64,000 nucleotides of DNA from Bradyrhizobium sp. SZCCT0153 (GCF_018129995.1 NZ_JAFCKS010000003.1:434001-498000), one strand, 5' to 3'. Shown: positions 34,337 to 43,388, numbered from the stretch's first letter. The notes: generated by a model from the letters alone, not told the origin. Translations and numbers: made by a program.

Positions 34337-35713
34337 CTAAACCGCCTTCATCCGCACCCGCAAGCCATCCCGGGGCTTCGGGATCGGCCACATCTGCCAG
34401 TCCGGCTTGTAACCGGGCTCCAGTGACACCTCGATGTTCTGCAAGAAGTGCCGCGCGAAGCACTTGGCCTGCATGTAGGCGAAGTGCAGGCCGAGGCACA
34501 TATGCGCGCCGCCGCCGAACGGCACGAAGGCGAAGCGGTGGCGGTTGCGCTGGGCTTCTTCGCCGAAGCGCAGTGGATCGAAGCGATCCGGCTCCGGCCA
34601 GATGTCCTTCATGTGGTGCGTGTAGAGCGGATTGACGCCGATTGCGGTGCCGGCGGGAATGGTGAAGCCCTTGAAGGTGAAATCGCGCATGGCGCGGCGC
34701 GGCATCGAGGGCACCGGCGGCTTGATCCGCAGCGCTTCCTTGAACGCCATCTCCGACAGCGGCATTTTTTCGAGGTCGTCGAAGCTGCTCGGCGCATCGG
34801 GCGCGAGCCCCAGCGCCAGGACTTCCGCGCGCAGTCGGTCCTGCCAGTCGGGATTTGCGGCGAGCTCGCCGATGAAAGACGTCAGCGACGAGGTCAGCGT
34901 GTCGTGCGCGGCCATCATCAAGAAGCTCATGTGGTCGATGATGTCCTGCTCCGAGAGCAGCGCGCCGTCTTCATGGGTGGCGCGGCAGAGCTGCGAGAAC
35001 AGATCATCGCCGCCCTGATTGCCGCGTCGCAGCGGAATCTGCTCGCGGAAATAGGCGACGATGCGCTTGCGTCCCCTCACGCCGGCCGCCATCTGGGTGC
35101 CGGGCAGAGGGCGGCGGATCGGGGCGACTGCGGCGGCGACCATGTCGACGAAGGCGCGGTTGATCTCGTCGACCTCCGGCCCGATGTCGGCGCCGAGGAA
35201 CGAGGCCGCGGCGAGATCGAGCGTGAGCTGCTTCATGGCCGGATAAAGCTGCATCTCGCCCGGCTGGCCCTTCCACTGCGCGACCCGCGCCGCAATGCCG
35301 CGGTCGAGATCGCCGAGATAGGACTTCATCGGTCCGGACTTGAACGCGACCGAGAGCGCCTTGCGATGCAGCCGGTGCTCGTCGAAATCGAGCAGCATCA
35401 ATCCGCGCGGAAACAACAGGCCCAGCACCTTGTTCCAGCCATGCGTCGACGAGAACAGCTTTTGCTGGTCGAACATCACGAGCTCGTTGGCTTCCGGCCC
35501 GAGCAGCACGACATTGGTCTCGCCGAAAAAATGCGTGCGGTAGACCAGGCCATATCTGGCGGCGTTCGCCTCGATATGGCCCTTGGGATCGGCCAGCACC
35601 TGGAAAGTCTTGCCGATGATCGGCCAGCCTTCGTCGCCGGGGATGTGCGTCAGCTCGTTGCGCTTGGGCGCGGTGAAGCCGAGCGCGGGCGAAGCGACAT
35701 TCTGCATCGACAT
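34337..35713 (-). CDS. Cytochrome P450
   Basis: A 458-residue soluble haem monooxygenase. The haem-binding loop FVPFGGGAHMCLGLHFA places the Cys ligand at 406; ExxR is KEALR (326-329). The I-helix oxygen motif is AHDT (269-272), where His replaces the usual Gly (A-G-x-D/E-T), which may affect proton delivery. Length and the 'PPPVPxxPR' segment recall CYP51/CYP26-like clans. It needs external redox partners, and no ferredoxin gene is adjacent. Substrate unknown. CGGAG precedes the ATG at 35713. It is followed upstream, on the same strand, by an LLM monooxygenase gene. Confidence 0.95.
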   Translation of the reverse strand: MSMQNVASPALGFTAPKRNELTHIPGDEGWPIIGKTFQVLADPKGHIEANAARYGLVYRTHFFGETNVVLLGPEANELVMFDQQKLFSSTHGWNKVLGLLFPRGLMLLDFDEHRLHRKALSVAFKSGPMKSYLGDLDRGIAARVAQWKGQPGEMQLYPAMKQLTLDLAAASFLGADIGPEVDEINRAFVDMVAAAVAPIRRPLPGTQMAAGVRGRKRIVAYFREQIPLRRGNQGGDDLFSQLCRATHEDGALLSEQDIIDHMSFLMMAAHDTLTSSLTSFIGELAANPDWQDRLRAEVLALGLAPDAPSSFDDLEKMPLSEMAFKEALRIKPPVPSMPRRAMRDFTFKGFTIPAGTAIGVNPLYTHHMKDIWPEPDRFDPLRFGEEAQRNRHRFAFVPFGGGAHMCLGLHFAYMQAKCFARHFLQNIEVSLEPGYKPDWQMWPIPKPRDGLRVRMKAV

Positions 35714-35851
35714 GACGATTGCTCCGGTTGGCTGACCGAACGGACATCGCGCGACCGCGGCATTATGGCGGCCCGCGCCGCGTTGACCGCATCAACCTAT
35801 CACAGGCCGGCATCTCCTGCTCGTGATCGTTGCGTGTCAGTTCGACGAGGC

Positions 35852-37087
35852 TTACCGCTTGGCGGCTTCCTTCTGCAGATCCGGGGCGTTGACGGCGGGA
35901 ATGGCGACGCGGCCGGGGCCGGTCACCTTCAGTGCCTCGGCGGCCTTCTCGTTCTCCATGATCTTGGCCATCACCGCCTGGCCCGCGCGCTCGAAGATCG
36001 CGCGGTTCTCGATCACGAATTTTTGCGACCGGCGCAGGCCGTCGATATAGCCGTTGATCTCCGGAACCACATAGCGCGCCACCATGTCCCAGCTCCGGCG
36101 GGTGGCTTCCGGATTGGCCCAGTCGTGCACGAAGCCGATGATTGCGCCGACGCCGCCCGAGACCTGCATCACGTTCTTGATGGTTTTGACGAGATCGTCG
36201 GGCGTTCCGATGGTGGAGGCTGCGCCCTCGACGAAAGCGGTCTTGTCCACGGCCTCGTCGGGCGAGGCGAAGGCGGTGAGGCCCGGTCGCTGCAGCGTGC
36301 CGACATTATATTCGTTGTGCCAGCGCATCAGCCCGGCCCCGGCCTCCTTGCGCGCCTGCTCGCGGGTCTCGGCGATGTGAAAGGTCAGGAGCACGCGCCA
36401 GTCGGCGCGGTTGACACGGGTGCCGTGCTTTTTCGCCGCGTCCTCGGCAAACTGCCATTGCTGCTGCAGCGACATCAGCCCCTGCGTCGTCATCGAGCCC
36501 AGCGAGATGATGCCGATGCCGTATTTGCCGGCGAGTGTCATGCCCGAGGGCGATATCTGCGAGGCCACGACGAACGGCATCTCTTCCTGTAGCGGCAGGA
36601 TTTGCAGAGCGGCGTCGTTCATGGTGAACCAGTCGCTCTTGGCGGTGACGCGCTCGCCGTTGAAGAGCCGACGGATCACGCCGATCGCCTCGTCCTGGCG
36701 ATCGCGCTGCGTCATCGGATCGATGCCGAGCGTATGCGCGTCGGAGGCGAGCGCGCCGGGACCGGAGCCGAAGATGGCGCGGCCGCCGGTCATGTGGTCG
36801 AGCTGCACCATGCGCTGCGCGACGTTGTAGGGATGGTGGTAGGGCAGCGACACCACGCCGGTGCCGAGCTTGATCCGCTTGGTGCGCTCGCCGGCCGCGG
36901 CCAGAAACATCTCGGGCGAGGCGATCATCTCCCAGCCCGAGGAATGATGCTCGCCGCACCAGAACTCGTCATAGCCGAGGCTATCCAGCTGCTCGACCAG
37001 GTCGAGATCGCGCCGGAACTGCAGCATCGGATGCTCCCCGATCGGGTGATGCGGGGCAAGAAAGGCTCCGAACTTCAGGCGCGCCAT
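35852..37087 (-). CDS. LLM class flavin-dependent monooxygenase
   Basis: A 411-residue luciferase-like TIM barrel. MARLKFGAFLAPHHP and FWCGEHHSSGWEMIASPEMFLAA hold the flavin-site His pair, and RIKLGTGVVSLPYHHPYNVAQRM and GRAIFGSGPGAL (family blocks) are typical of the limonene 1,2-monooxygenase/alkanal monooxygenase branch. It uses FMNH2 supplied by a separate reductase to oxygenate an unknown small molecule. CCGGAGAG lies before the ATG at 37087. The P450 gene follows 138 bp downstream on the same strand, so the two oxygenases may belong to one catabolic unit, but a promoter between them cannot be excluded. Confidence 0.94.
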   Translation of the reverse strand: MARLKFGAFLAPHHPIGEHPMLQFRRDLDLVEQLDSLGYDEFWCGEHHSSGWEMIASPEMFLAAAGERTKRIKLGTGVVSLPYHHPYNVAQRMVQLDHMTGGRAIFGSGPGALASDAHTLGIDPMTQRDRQDEAIGVIRRLFNGERVTAKSDWFTMNDAALQILPLQEEMPFVVASQISPSGMTLAGKYGIGIISLGSMTTQGLMSLQQQWQFAEDAAKKHGTRVNRADWRVLLTFHIAETREQARKEAGAGLMRWHNEYNVGTLQRPGLTAFASPDEAVDKTAFVEGAASTIGTPDDLVKTIKNVMQVSGGVGAIIGFVHDWANPEATRRSWDMVARYVVPEINGYIDGLRRSQKFVIENRAIFERAGQAVMAKIMENEKAAEALKVTGPGRVAIPAVNAPDLQKEAAKR

Positions 37088-37218
37088 GGCGTTCTCTCCG
37101 GCTGGATTTTTTGTTTGTTGAGACGGTGAGGCTAATTGCTGAAGACAGCGAAGGCAATCGCACGATGTCCCGCATGGCGGAATGCAGGCATGCAATGACG
37201 AGGCGAGGTGCCTCGTCT

Positions 37219-37357
37219 CCCTCTCCCCGTTCTTACGGGGAGAGGGTTGGGGTGAGGGGCTCTCTCCGCAGATGAGATCGTCGTGAGACCTGTACCCCCT
37301 CACCCGGAATTCAAACTGCGTTTGAATTTCGACCTCTCCCCCCAGGGCGGGGAGAGG
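37219..37357. repeat. Gene-less inverted-repeat element related to the DUF559 cassette arms
   Basis: 139 bp. The left part (37219-37259) is a CCCTCTCCCC...GGGGAGAGGG hairpin ending GGTGAGGGG; a 36 bp spacer follows. The right part (37296-37357) begins CCCCTCACCC, contains a second hairpin (ATTCAAAC/GTTTGAAT) and ends in a CCTCTCCCC/GGGGAGAGG hairpin. The order and ends match 116-172 and 546-607 with the DUF559 gene removed. Confidence 0.75.
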
Positions 37358-37367
37358 TGAAGGAAGA

Positions 37368-38759
37368 TCACCTTGTCATCCTGTTCCAGGCGTCCAGCCC
37401 GGCGATCTTGTACGCCTCCGCCAGCGTCGGATAGTTGAACGTGTTCTGGATGAAATAGTCGATCGTGCCTTTGAGGTTGAGCACGGCCTGGCCGATATGG
37501 ATCAGCTCGGTGGCGCCTTCGCCGAGAATGTGCACGCCGAGCAGGCGGCGCGTCTTGGTCGAGAAGATCATCTTCATCATGCCGCTGTTCAGCCCCATGA
37601 TGTGGCCGCGCGAGGTCTCGCGGAAGCGCGCGATGCCCACCTCGTAAGGAATGCCGCGGGTGCGCACCTCTTCCTCGGTGAGGCCTGCGGTCGAGATCTC
37701 CGGCACCGAATAGATGCCGTAAGGGAAGAACTCCGGCGGTGCCATCGGCTCCATGCCGAGTGCGTGGCAGGCGGCGACGCGGCCCTGCTCCATCGAGGTC
37801 GAGGCCAGGCTCGGAAAGCCGATCACGTCGCCGGCGGCGTAGATATGCGGCACGCTGGTCTGCAACGTCACGGGATCGACCGAGATGCGGCCGCGATGGT
37901 CGACCACGATGCCGGCGGCTTCCAGATTGAGCTGGTCGGTGGCACCGACGCGCCCCGCCGCGAACAGCAGCATGTCGGTGGTGACATGCCGCCCGTCGGA
38001 CAAATGCGTGACGATGCTCCCCTGCGCGTTCTTCTCGATCGAGTTGACCTTCGAGCCGAGCCGCAGCGCGACGTTGCGGTCGCGCAATTCGTGCATGAAC
38101 TCGTCGATCAATTCCTTGTCGATGAAATCGAGGAAGGTCGGCCGCGGCTCGATCAGGGTCACGGGCACGTCGAGCGCGCTGAAGATGGTGGCGTATTCGA
38201 CACCGATCACGCCGGCGCCTATCACGGCGAGGCTGCGCGGCAGCTTCGGCAGCTCGATGATCTCGTCGCTGTCGAGCACCGTCGTGCCGTCGAAAGGTAC
38301 ATAGTCCGGCCGGAACGGACGCGTGCCGCAGGCGAGCAGGATGAAGGCGGCCGACACCGTCTTGGTCTCGCCGATGGCGCTGGTGATCTCTACCTCGTGC
38401 GGCGAGACCAGCCGCGCCTCGCCATTGGCGGTGCGGACGAGATTGCGGCTGAACTGATGCTCGAGGACCTCGACCTCGTGGTCGAGCGTCTTCTGGAGCC
38501 GGGTCATCAGATCGCTCGCCGCGATGTCCTGCTTCACGCGGTAGGAGCGGCCGTAGAAGCCGCGCTCGCGCCAGCCGGACAGGTTCAGCACGGTTTCGCG
38601 CAGTGTCTTCGAGGGGATGGTGCCGGTGTGAACGGAGACACCGCCGACGCGCCGGCCCTTCTCCACCACCAGCACGGCCTTGCCGAGCTTGGCACATTGC
38701 ACCGCGGCCCGGCGCCCTGACGGGCCCGAGCCGATCACCACCATGTCGTAGTCGTACAT
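37368..38759 (-). CDS. sthA: Soluble (Si-specific) pyridine nucleotide transhydrogenase
   Basis: A 463-residue flavoprotein of the disulfide-oxidoreductase family that moves reducing equivalents between NADPH and NAD. The FAD motif is MVVIGSGPSGRRAAVQCA; the region that carries CxxxxC in lipoamide dehydrogenase reads VGGVSVHTGTIPSKT with no Cys, as expected for a non-disulfide transhydrogenase. The second nucleotide fold is AVIGAGVIGVEYATIF and the FAD closing motif is HIYAAGDVIG. Length is near E. coli SthA (466). The start at 38759 (MYDYDMVVIG) has GGAAG upstream; the longer frame is shadow. Confidence 0.94.
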   Translation of the reverse strand: MYDYDMVVIGSGPSGRRAAVQCAKLGKAVLVVEKGRRVGGVSVHTGTIPSKTLRETVLNLSGWRERGFYGRSYRVKQDIAASDLMTRLQKTLDHEVEVLEHQFSRNLVRTANGEARLVSPHEVEITSAIGETKTVSAAFILLACGTRPFRPDYVPFDGTTVLDSDEIIELPKLPRSLAVIGAGVIGVEYATIFSALDVPVTLIEPRPTFLDFIDKELIDEFMHELRDRNVALRLGSKVNSIEKNAQGSIVTHLSDGRHVTTDMLLFAAGRVGATDQLNLEAAGIVVDHRGRISVDPVTLQTSVPHIYAAGDVIGFPSLASTSMEQGRVAACHALGMEPMAPPEFFPYGIYSVPEISTAGLTEEEVRTRGIPYEVGIARFRETSRGHIMGLNSGMMKMIFSTKTRRLLGVHILGEGATELIHIGQAVLNLKGTIDYFIQNTFNYPTLAEAYKIAGLDAWNRMTR

Positions 38760-38929
38760 CGGAAGACTTCCGAACCCCGCGAGACCAGCGGAAACCGACA
38801 TGCAGCAATCGGGCCAAGGGAGCAAGGGCGCGGCAAGAGGACAGCAAGGCCTACCTCGGAGGTAATCGCGCGGACGACGTCGATCTGGGAGCATCGCGCG
38901 CAAATAAATCCCGAGAGGTTTGCGCGCCG

Positions 38930-40342
38930 ATGCATCAAATCGTCACAAAGCAGATCGATTCGTCGCGCCGCTGGTGGGTGCTGGCAATCGTCGTCGCCGC
39001 CCAGTTCATGTTCGGTGTCGACGCCTTCGTGGTCAACGTCGCCATCCCCACCATCGCGGTCGAGCTGCAAGCGACGCCGGCGCAGATCGAATCCGTCATC
39101 GCGATCTATCTGATCGCCTATGCCACGCTGGTGGTCACCGGCGGCCGCCTCGGCGACATCCACGGCACCAGGAACGTCTTTCTGGCCGGCGTGCTCGGAT
39201 TCACCCTGACCTCGCTCTGGTGCGGTCTCGCGCGGTCAGGCGCGGAGCTGATCGTCGCGCGGCTGGCGCAGGGCGCGACGGCGGCGCTGATGGTGCCGCA
39301 GGTGCTGGCGACGCTGCATCTGTTGTTCACGGATGAGCAGCGCGGCCGCGCCTTCGCCATCTATGGCATCGTGCTCGGGCTCGCAGGCGCCGCCGGCTTC
39401 CTGCTCGGCGGCCTCCTGATCACGATCGATCTCGCCGGTACCGGCTGGCGCTCGGTGTTTTTCGTCAACGTGCCCTGCGGCCTCGTCATCGCGTCCGCTG
39501 CCTGGCGCATCATGCCGTCGGTGCCGCGTCGCGCCGGCACAAAGCTCGATATCAAGGGCAGCGTCGTGCTGTTCGCAGGCCTGTTGTGCCTGATCGGGCC
39601 GTTGCTGTTCGGCCACGATGTCGGCTGGGCGCCGTGGCTGTGGGCGGTGATGGGAAGCGGCGGCGCCATCCTCGCAGCATTCCCAAGGCTCGAGCGCGCG
39701 GTGGCGCGCGGCGGCGGCATGCCGCTGATCGATCTCACGCTGCTGGCGGATGCGGCCTTTCTGCGCGGGCTTGGCGCGGCCTTCTTCTTCTTCGCCGCCA
39801 ACCTCTCGTTCTATCTCGTCATGACTCTGTTCATGCAGCGGGGGCTGAAGATCCCGCCGCTCGCAGCCGGCATGGCGTTCATTCCGCTCGCGCTCGCTTT
39901 CGTCGTGGCCTCGCGTCACAGCGGCGCGCGAGCGCGCCATCGCGGTACCAAGGTCCTGATCGAAGGCTGCGCGCTTCAGCTCGCGGGTCTCGCTGGGCTG
40001 GCGCTTGTCGCGTTCTCTGTCGATGCGCCGTCTGCGCTCCTGCTCGCGCTCACCATGATCATTTTCGGCTACGGCCAGGGGCTCGTCATGGCGCCGCTCT
40101 CCGGCGCGGTGCTTTCGACAGTCAAACCCGTCGCCGCAGGCTCAGCCTCCGGCATGTACGGCACGACGGCGCAGATCGGAAATGCGGCCGGAGTGGCCGC
40201 AATCGGCGCCGTCTTCTTCACGATCGAAGCCTTGCAATCGCCGCGCGCAGGCTTTCTCGTCTCGCTCGCGTTGTTTGCGGCATTAATCATGATCTGCGCC
40301 GCATTTCTGGCGTGGATGCGCCGCGCATCTGCACGAAGTTGA
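38930..40342 (+). CDS. MFS drug:proton antiporter, DHA2 (14-span) type
   Basis: A 470-residue inner-membrane transporter with about 14 hydrophobic spans. Motif A is GGRLGDIHGTRNVF (between spans 2 and 3). Motif C-like glycine/proline content is in span 5 (GIVLGLAGAAGFLLGGLL), and FFVNVPCGLVI is the DHA2 'WRWxFxINVPxG' signature in diverged form. It probably exports lipophilic cations or other drugs. GAGAGG lies before the ATG at 38930. It is divergent from sthA (170 bp between starts); no TetR/MarR repressor is adjacent. Confidence 0.92.
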   Translation: MHQIVTKQIDSSRRWWVLAIVVAAQFMFGVDAFVVNVAIPTIAVELQATPAQIESVIAIYLIAYATLVVTGGRLGDIHGTRNVFLAGVLGFTLTSLWCGLARSGAELIVARLAQGATAALMVPQVLATLHLLFTDEQRGRAFAIYGIVLGLAGAAGFLLGGLLITIDLAGTGWRSVFFVNVPCGLVIASAAWRIMPSVPRRAGTKLDIKGSVVLFAGLLCLIGPLLFGHDVGWAPWLWAVMGSGGAILAAFPRLERAVARGGGMPLIDLTLLADAAFLRGLGAAFFFFAANLSFYLVMTLFMQRGLKIPPLAAGMAFIPLALAFVVASRHSGARARHRGTKVLIEGCALQLAGLAGLALVAFSVDAPSALLLALTMIIFGYGQGLVMAPLSGAVLSTVKPVAAGSASGMYGTTAQIGNAAGVAAIGAVFFTIEALQSPRAGFLVSLALFAALIMICAAFLAWMRRASARS

Positions 40343-40491
40343 GGCACTGCTGTTAATGCGTGCGGATTCCTGCAGTTTTTCCGCGGATTTCCCTCGATTT
40401 TCACCGGATTGACAGCGCACGGTCTTTTTATTTTGCAACGCAGCAACTATCTGGTTTGGCTGACGTTGTACGTCGCCTGCCAGGAGTTGCC

Positions 40492-41661
40492 GTGTCGCTC
40501 GCCAGAAATGTCGATCTCTTGAAACGTCTGCCAAGGCTGGACGGACTGCGCTTTGCCGATTTCGGCCGGAGCGCGGATGCGCCCAGTCCTTTGGTAGAGG
40601 TCACCAATTTTGGCGACAATCCCGGGGCCTTGCGCATGTTCGCGTTCGTGCCGGCGCAGCTGCAGAAGCCGCGCGCGCTCGTCGTCGTGCTGCACGGCTG
40701 CGGCCAGACCGCAGCAAGTTACGACCTCGGCGCGGGATGGTCGACGCTGGCGGAGCACTACGGCTTCGCGCTGCTGATGCCCGAGCAGCAGCGGGTCAAC
40801 AACGGCAACACCTGCTTCAACTGGTTCAGTCCGGAAGACACCGCGCGCGACAGCGGCGAGCCGCGTTCGATTCGCGAGATGATCGCGCATATGGTTCAGG
40901 CGCATCGCATCGATCCCGGGCGCATCTTCATCACGGGCCTCTCCGCCGGCGGCGGCATGACGTCGGTGATGCTCGCGACCTATCCTGAGGTCTTTTCGGC
41001 CGGGGCCGTCATTGCCGGGCTGCCCTACGGCATCGCCTCGAACCTGCGCGAAGCGCTGGACGGCATGTTCCATTCCCCGGCGCGTCCCGCGCGCGAGCTC
41101 GGCGATCTCGTGCGCGGCGCCTCGCAGCATAGCGGGCCCTGGCCGAAGATTTCGGTGTGGCACGGCAGCGCCGACCGCACCGTCAATCCCGGCAATGCCA
41201 ACGAGATCGTCAAGCAATGGCTCGATCTGCACGATCTGCCTGACATGCCGATGGCGGAAACCGATGTCGACGGCTATCCGCGCCAGACCTGGTGGAACAA
41301 GGACGGCGAGACGCTGGTCGAGTCCTACGCCATCACCGACATGGCGCACGGCACGCCGCTCGGCCTCGCCGACAACGACCAGCGCTATGGCATCGAAGGC
41401 GCCTTCCTGATCGAGGCCGGCATTTCCTCGTCCTACCACATCGCAAAATTCTTCGGCCTGACCGGCTGGATTCCCGACGCGTCCAAGACGAAGGCGGAGC
41501 CAAAGCCGACGCCGGTCCGCTCGCCCGCGCCGCACCTCGCCCGCTCGATCCGCGCGGCGGTCGCCGAAGCACCGGCCGAGCCGAAGCGCGAGCAGGCTCG
41601 CGGTCTCGATCTCGGCCAGATCATCACGCGCGCGCTTACCGCCGCGGGATTGATGAAGTAA
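40492..41661 (+). CDS. PHB depolymerase family esterase (LpqC-like)
   Basis: A 389-residue alpha/beta hydrolase from a GTG at 40492 with GGAG upstream; the frame is open to 40360. The oxyanion region is VVVLHGCGQTAASYD. The lipase box GLSAGGGM has nucleophile Ser151, WHGSADRTVNP holds the acid, and DMAHGTPLG has the His. These enzymes cleave short polyester or feruloyl esters. There is no signal peptide from this start, so an intracellular role is more likely than extracellular PHB attack. The C-terminal tail after residue 330 is Pro/Ala/Lys-rich and probably disordered. A separate intracellular PhaZ is at 51350. Confidence 0.9.
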   Translation: MSLARNVDLLKRLPRLDGLRFADFGRSADAPSPLVEVTNFGDNPGALRMFAFVPAQLQKPRALVVVLHGCGQTAASYDLGAGWSTLAEHYGFALLMPEQQRVNNGNTCFNWFSPEDTARDSGEPRSIREMIAHMVQAHRIDPGRIFITGLSAGGGMTSVMLATYPEVFSAGAVIAGLPYGIASNLREALDGMFHSPARPARELGDLVRGASQHSGPWPKISVWHGSADRTVNPGNANEIVKQWLDLHDLPDMPMAETDVDGYPRQTWWNKDGETLVESYAITDMAHGTPLGLADNDQRYGIEGAFLIEAGISSSYHIAKFFGLTGWIPDASKTKAEPKPTPVRSPAPHLARSIRAAVAEAPAEPKREQARGLDLGQIITRALTAAGLMK

Positions 41662-41662
41662 T

Positions 41663-41965
41663 CTACGCCGTCGCGTCGATCATCTCGATCGGCGTTGCCG
41701 TCACCTCGCCGCGGGCGACCTTCCGCGTCATCTCCTGATAGGCCTTGAAGAAGTCGCGCGATTGCAGCGTTTTTTGCGCGGCATCGTCGGCGACGCTGGC
41801 GAGGTGGAAATAGCTGTTATCGTCGCGATTCTTCAGGACGCGATAGCCGATCCGCCCCTTGAGCTCCGGATCGGCGTCGATCGCCTTGATGAAGCGGCCG
41901 ATCTGCTGGTGCCAGGCCTCCGTCGTACCATCCTTGAACTCGTATCTGATCATGAAGTGCTTCAT
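41663..41965 (-). CDS. Small protein with antibiotic-biosynthesis-monooxygenase-like (ABM) fold
   Basis: A 100-residue dimeric alpha-beta barrel protein: MKHFMIRYEFKDGTTEAWHQQI (motifs FMIRYEF and WHQQI), YRVLKNRDDNSYFHLASV and SRDFFKAYQEM. Fold-mates include ABM/EthD/NIPSNAP domains acting as small monooxygenases or sensors. Chemistry unknown. GGGAGCG precedes the ATG at 41965. It is divergent from an HxlR regulator (168 bp), a common arrangement in which the regulator controls the small oxidoreductase. It converges with the esterase gene with 1 bp between. Confidence 0.82.
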   Translation of the reverse strand: MKHFMIRYEFKDGTTEAWHQQIGRFIKAIDADPELKGRIGYRVLKNRDDNSYFHLASVADDAAQKTLQSRDFFKAYQEMTRKVARGEVTATPIEMIDATA

Positions 41966-42022
41966 GTGACGCTCCCTGTTCGCATTGTGCGTCATCATCT
42001 GCGCGCTGGATGCGATCCTGCA

Positions 42023-42049
42023 AGTATGGACAAAATTGATAGTATGGAC
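42023..42049. promoter_or_regulatory. Direct-repeat candidate operator between ABM and HxlR genes
   Basis: AGTATGGAC occurs at 42023-42031 and again at 42041-42049 (18 bp apart, about two helical turns) in the divergent promoter region. HxlR dimers often bind such repeats; assignment is inference. Confidence 0.5.
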
Positions 42050-42076
42050 TTTTTCGGCGTCGCTCCTATCCTCGGC

Positions 42077-42114
42077 GGCAAGGCTGCAAGGGCAAGGCTG
42101 CAAGGGCAAGGCTG
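42077..42114. repeat. 14 bp tandem repeat, 2.7 copies
   Basis: GGCAAGGCTGCAAG at 42077-42090 and 42091-42104, then GGCAAGGCTG at 42105-42114, ending 18 bp before the HxlR start codon. Confidence 0.85.
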
Positions 42115-42132
42115 GCGCAGGGAGGAGACGAC

Positions 42133-42507
42133 ATGGCGAAGGCGAGAGCGGCTCCGGCGCGCAGCTGTCCGGTCGCGGCGTTTCAAAAAATGATCAGCGG
42201 CAAGTACAAGCTGCGCATCGTCTGGGACCTCAAGGACGGCCCGCGCCGCTACGGCGAGATCAGAAGCGGCCTGCTGCGTGGCATGGAAGGCAGCGCCGAG
42301 ATTACCCCGCGCGTGCTCAGCCGCGAATTGAAGGCGCTGACCGAGAGCGGCCTGATCGACCGCAAGGATTTTGGCGAAGTGCCGCCGAAGGTCGAGTATC
42401 GCCTCACGCGCAAGGGCAAGAGTTTCGTCCCGGTCGTCGCCGCGATCCGGCAATGGGGCGATCGTAACCTCGGCGAATCCGCCGCGCTCGTGGACGCCGC
42501 CGAGTAA
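42133..42507 (+). CDS. HxlR family transcriptional regulator
   Basis: A 124-residue winged-helix protein. CPVAAFQKMISGKYKLRIVWDL with RRYGEIRSG, ITPRVLSRELKALTESGLIDRK (recognition helix) and VPPKVEYRLTRKGK (wing) are the HxlR blocks. The single N-terminal Cys (residue 12) is the position used by redox/electrophile-sensing members (HypR, YodB), though those usually have further context. It likely represses or activates the divergent ABM gene in response to reactive carbonyls or oxidants (inference). Confidence 0.93.
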   Translation: MAKARAAPARSCPVAAFQKMISGKYKLRIVWDLKDGPRRYGEIRSGLLRGMEGSAEITPRVLSRELKALTESGLIDRKDFGEVPPKVEYRLTRKGKSFVPVVAAIRQWGDRNLGESAALVDAAE

Positions 42508-42510
42508 CGC

Positions 42511-43203
42511 TTACATCTCGCCGGTGATGAACGGATTTGTCATCCGCTCCTGGCCGATGCTCGAGCCGGCGCCGTGGCCGCAGATGAAGCCGACGTCGTC
42601 GCCGAGCGGCAACAGCTTGGTCAGAATCGAGTTGATCAGCGTGGCGTGACTGCCGCCCGGCAGATCGGTGCGGCCGACCGAGCCTGCGAACAGGACGTCG
42701 CCGACGTGGGCGAAACGCAAGTCCTTGTTGAAGAACACCACGCTGCCGGGAGAGTGGCCGGGGCAGTGAAAAATGTCGAACGTCAGGCCGCCGATCGCCA
42801 CGCTGTCGCCTTCCGCCAGCCAGCGGTCCGGCGCGAAATTGCGCACACCGGTCATGCCGAAGCGCGCGCCGCTCTCGACCACGTTGTCGAGCAGGAACTT
42901 GTCCGCTTCATGCGGGCCCTCGATCGGCACCTTCAGCGCGTCGCGCAATTCGGCTGCACCGCCGACATGGTCGATATGGCCGTGGGTCAGCCAGATCTTC
43001 TCCACGGTGACGCCGGTCTGCTTGATCGCCTCCAGAATCTTCGGCACGTCCCCGCCGGGATCGATCACCACGGCCTTCTTGGAAGGCTCGTCCCAGATGA
43101 TGGTGCAGTTCTGCTCGAACAGCGTCACGGGGACGATGATCGCGCCGGCCTTGGCTTGCGAGGACTCTTGCGAGGATTTTTGGGTGTCATTTTGCTCGGT
43201 CAT
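42511..43203 (-). CDS. MBL-fold hydrolase, glyoxalase II-like
   Basis: A 230-residue metallo-beta-lactamase-fold protein. Metal ligands are THGHIDHVGG (His74, His76, Asp78, His79), the His in CPGHSPGSV, the Asp in HVGDVLFAGS and the terminal ICGHG. FAGSVGRTDLPGG is the hallmark of the YcbL/glyoxalase II-like group, which hydrolyses S-lactoylglutathione or related thioesters. The first 18 residues (TEQNDTQKSSQESSQAK) are polar and disordered. It converges with the HxlR gene with 3 bp between stops. Confidence 0.92.
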   Translation of the reverse strand: MTEQNDTQKSSQESSQAKAGAIIVPVTLFEQNCTIIWDEPSKKAVVIDPGGDVPKILEAIKQTGVTVEKIWLTHGHIDHVGGAAELRDALKVPIEGPHEADKFLLDNVVESGARFGMTGVRNFAPDRWLAEGDSVAIGGLTFDIFHCPGHSPGSVVFFNKDLRFAHVGDVLFAGSVGRTDLPGGSHATLINSILTKLLPLGDDVGFICGHGAGSSIGQERMTNPFITGEM

Positions 43204-43388
43204 GGCGCCACAATGCCGATTTTTGGCCTATGGCCAAGCAAAAGATTCGTGGCCCGGACCGGGAACAGCCGCCCCGGCCGTCACACGGCCGTCCCAATTC
43301 GCCCGCTGGTTTGAACCCGCGGCGCTGCTCACGCGTTCTCTCGCGCAGGCAAGATGATCAAGTCAGATTTTCGGGTGGGTTTTCCGGC

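Noticed and set aside
42077..42114. CRISPR-like tandem repeat
   Set aside because: Units are 14 bp and directly abutting, with no spacers and no cas genes.
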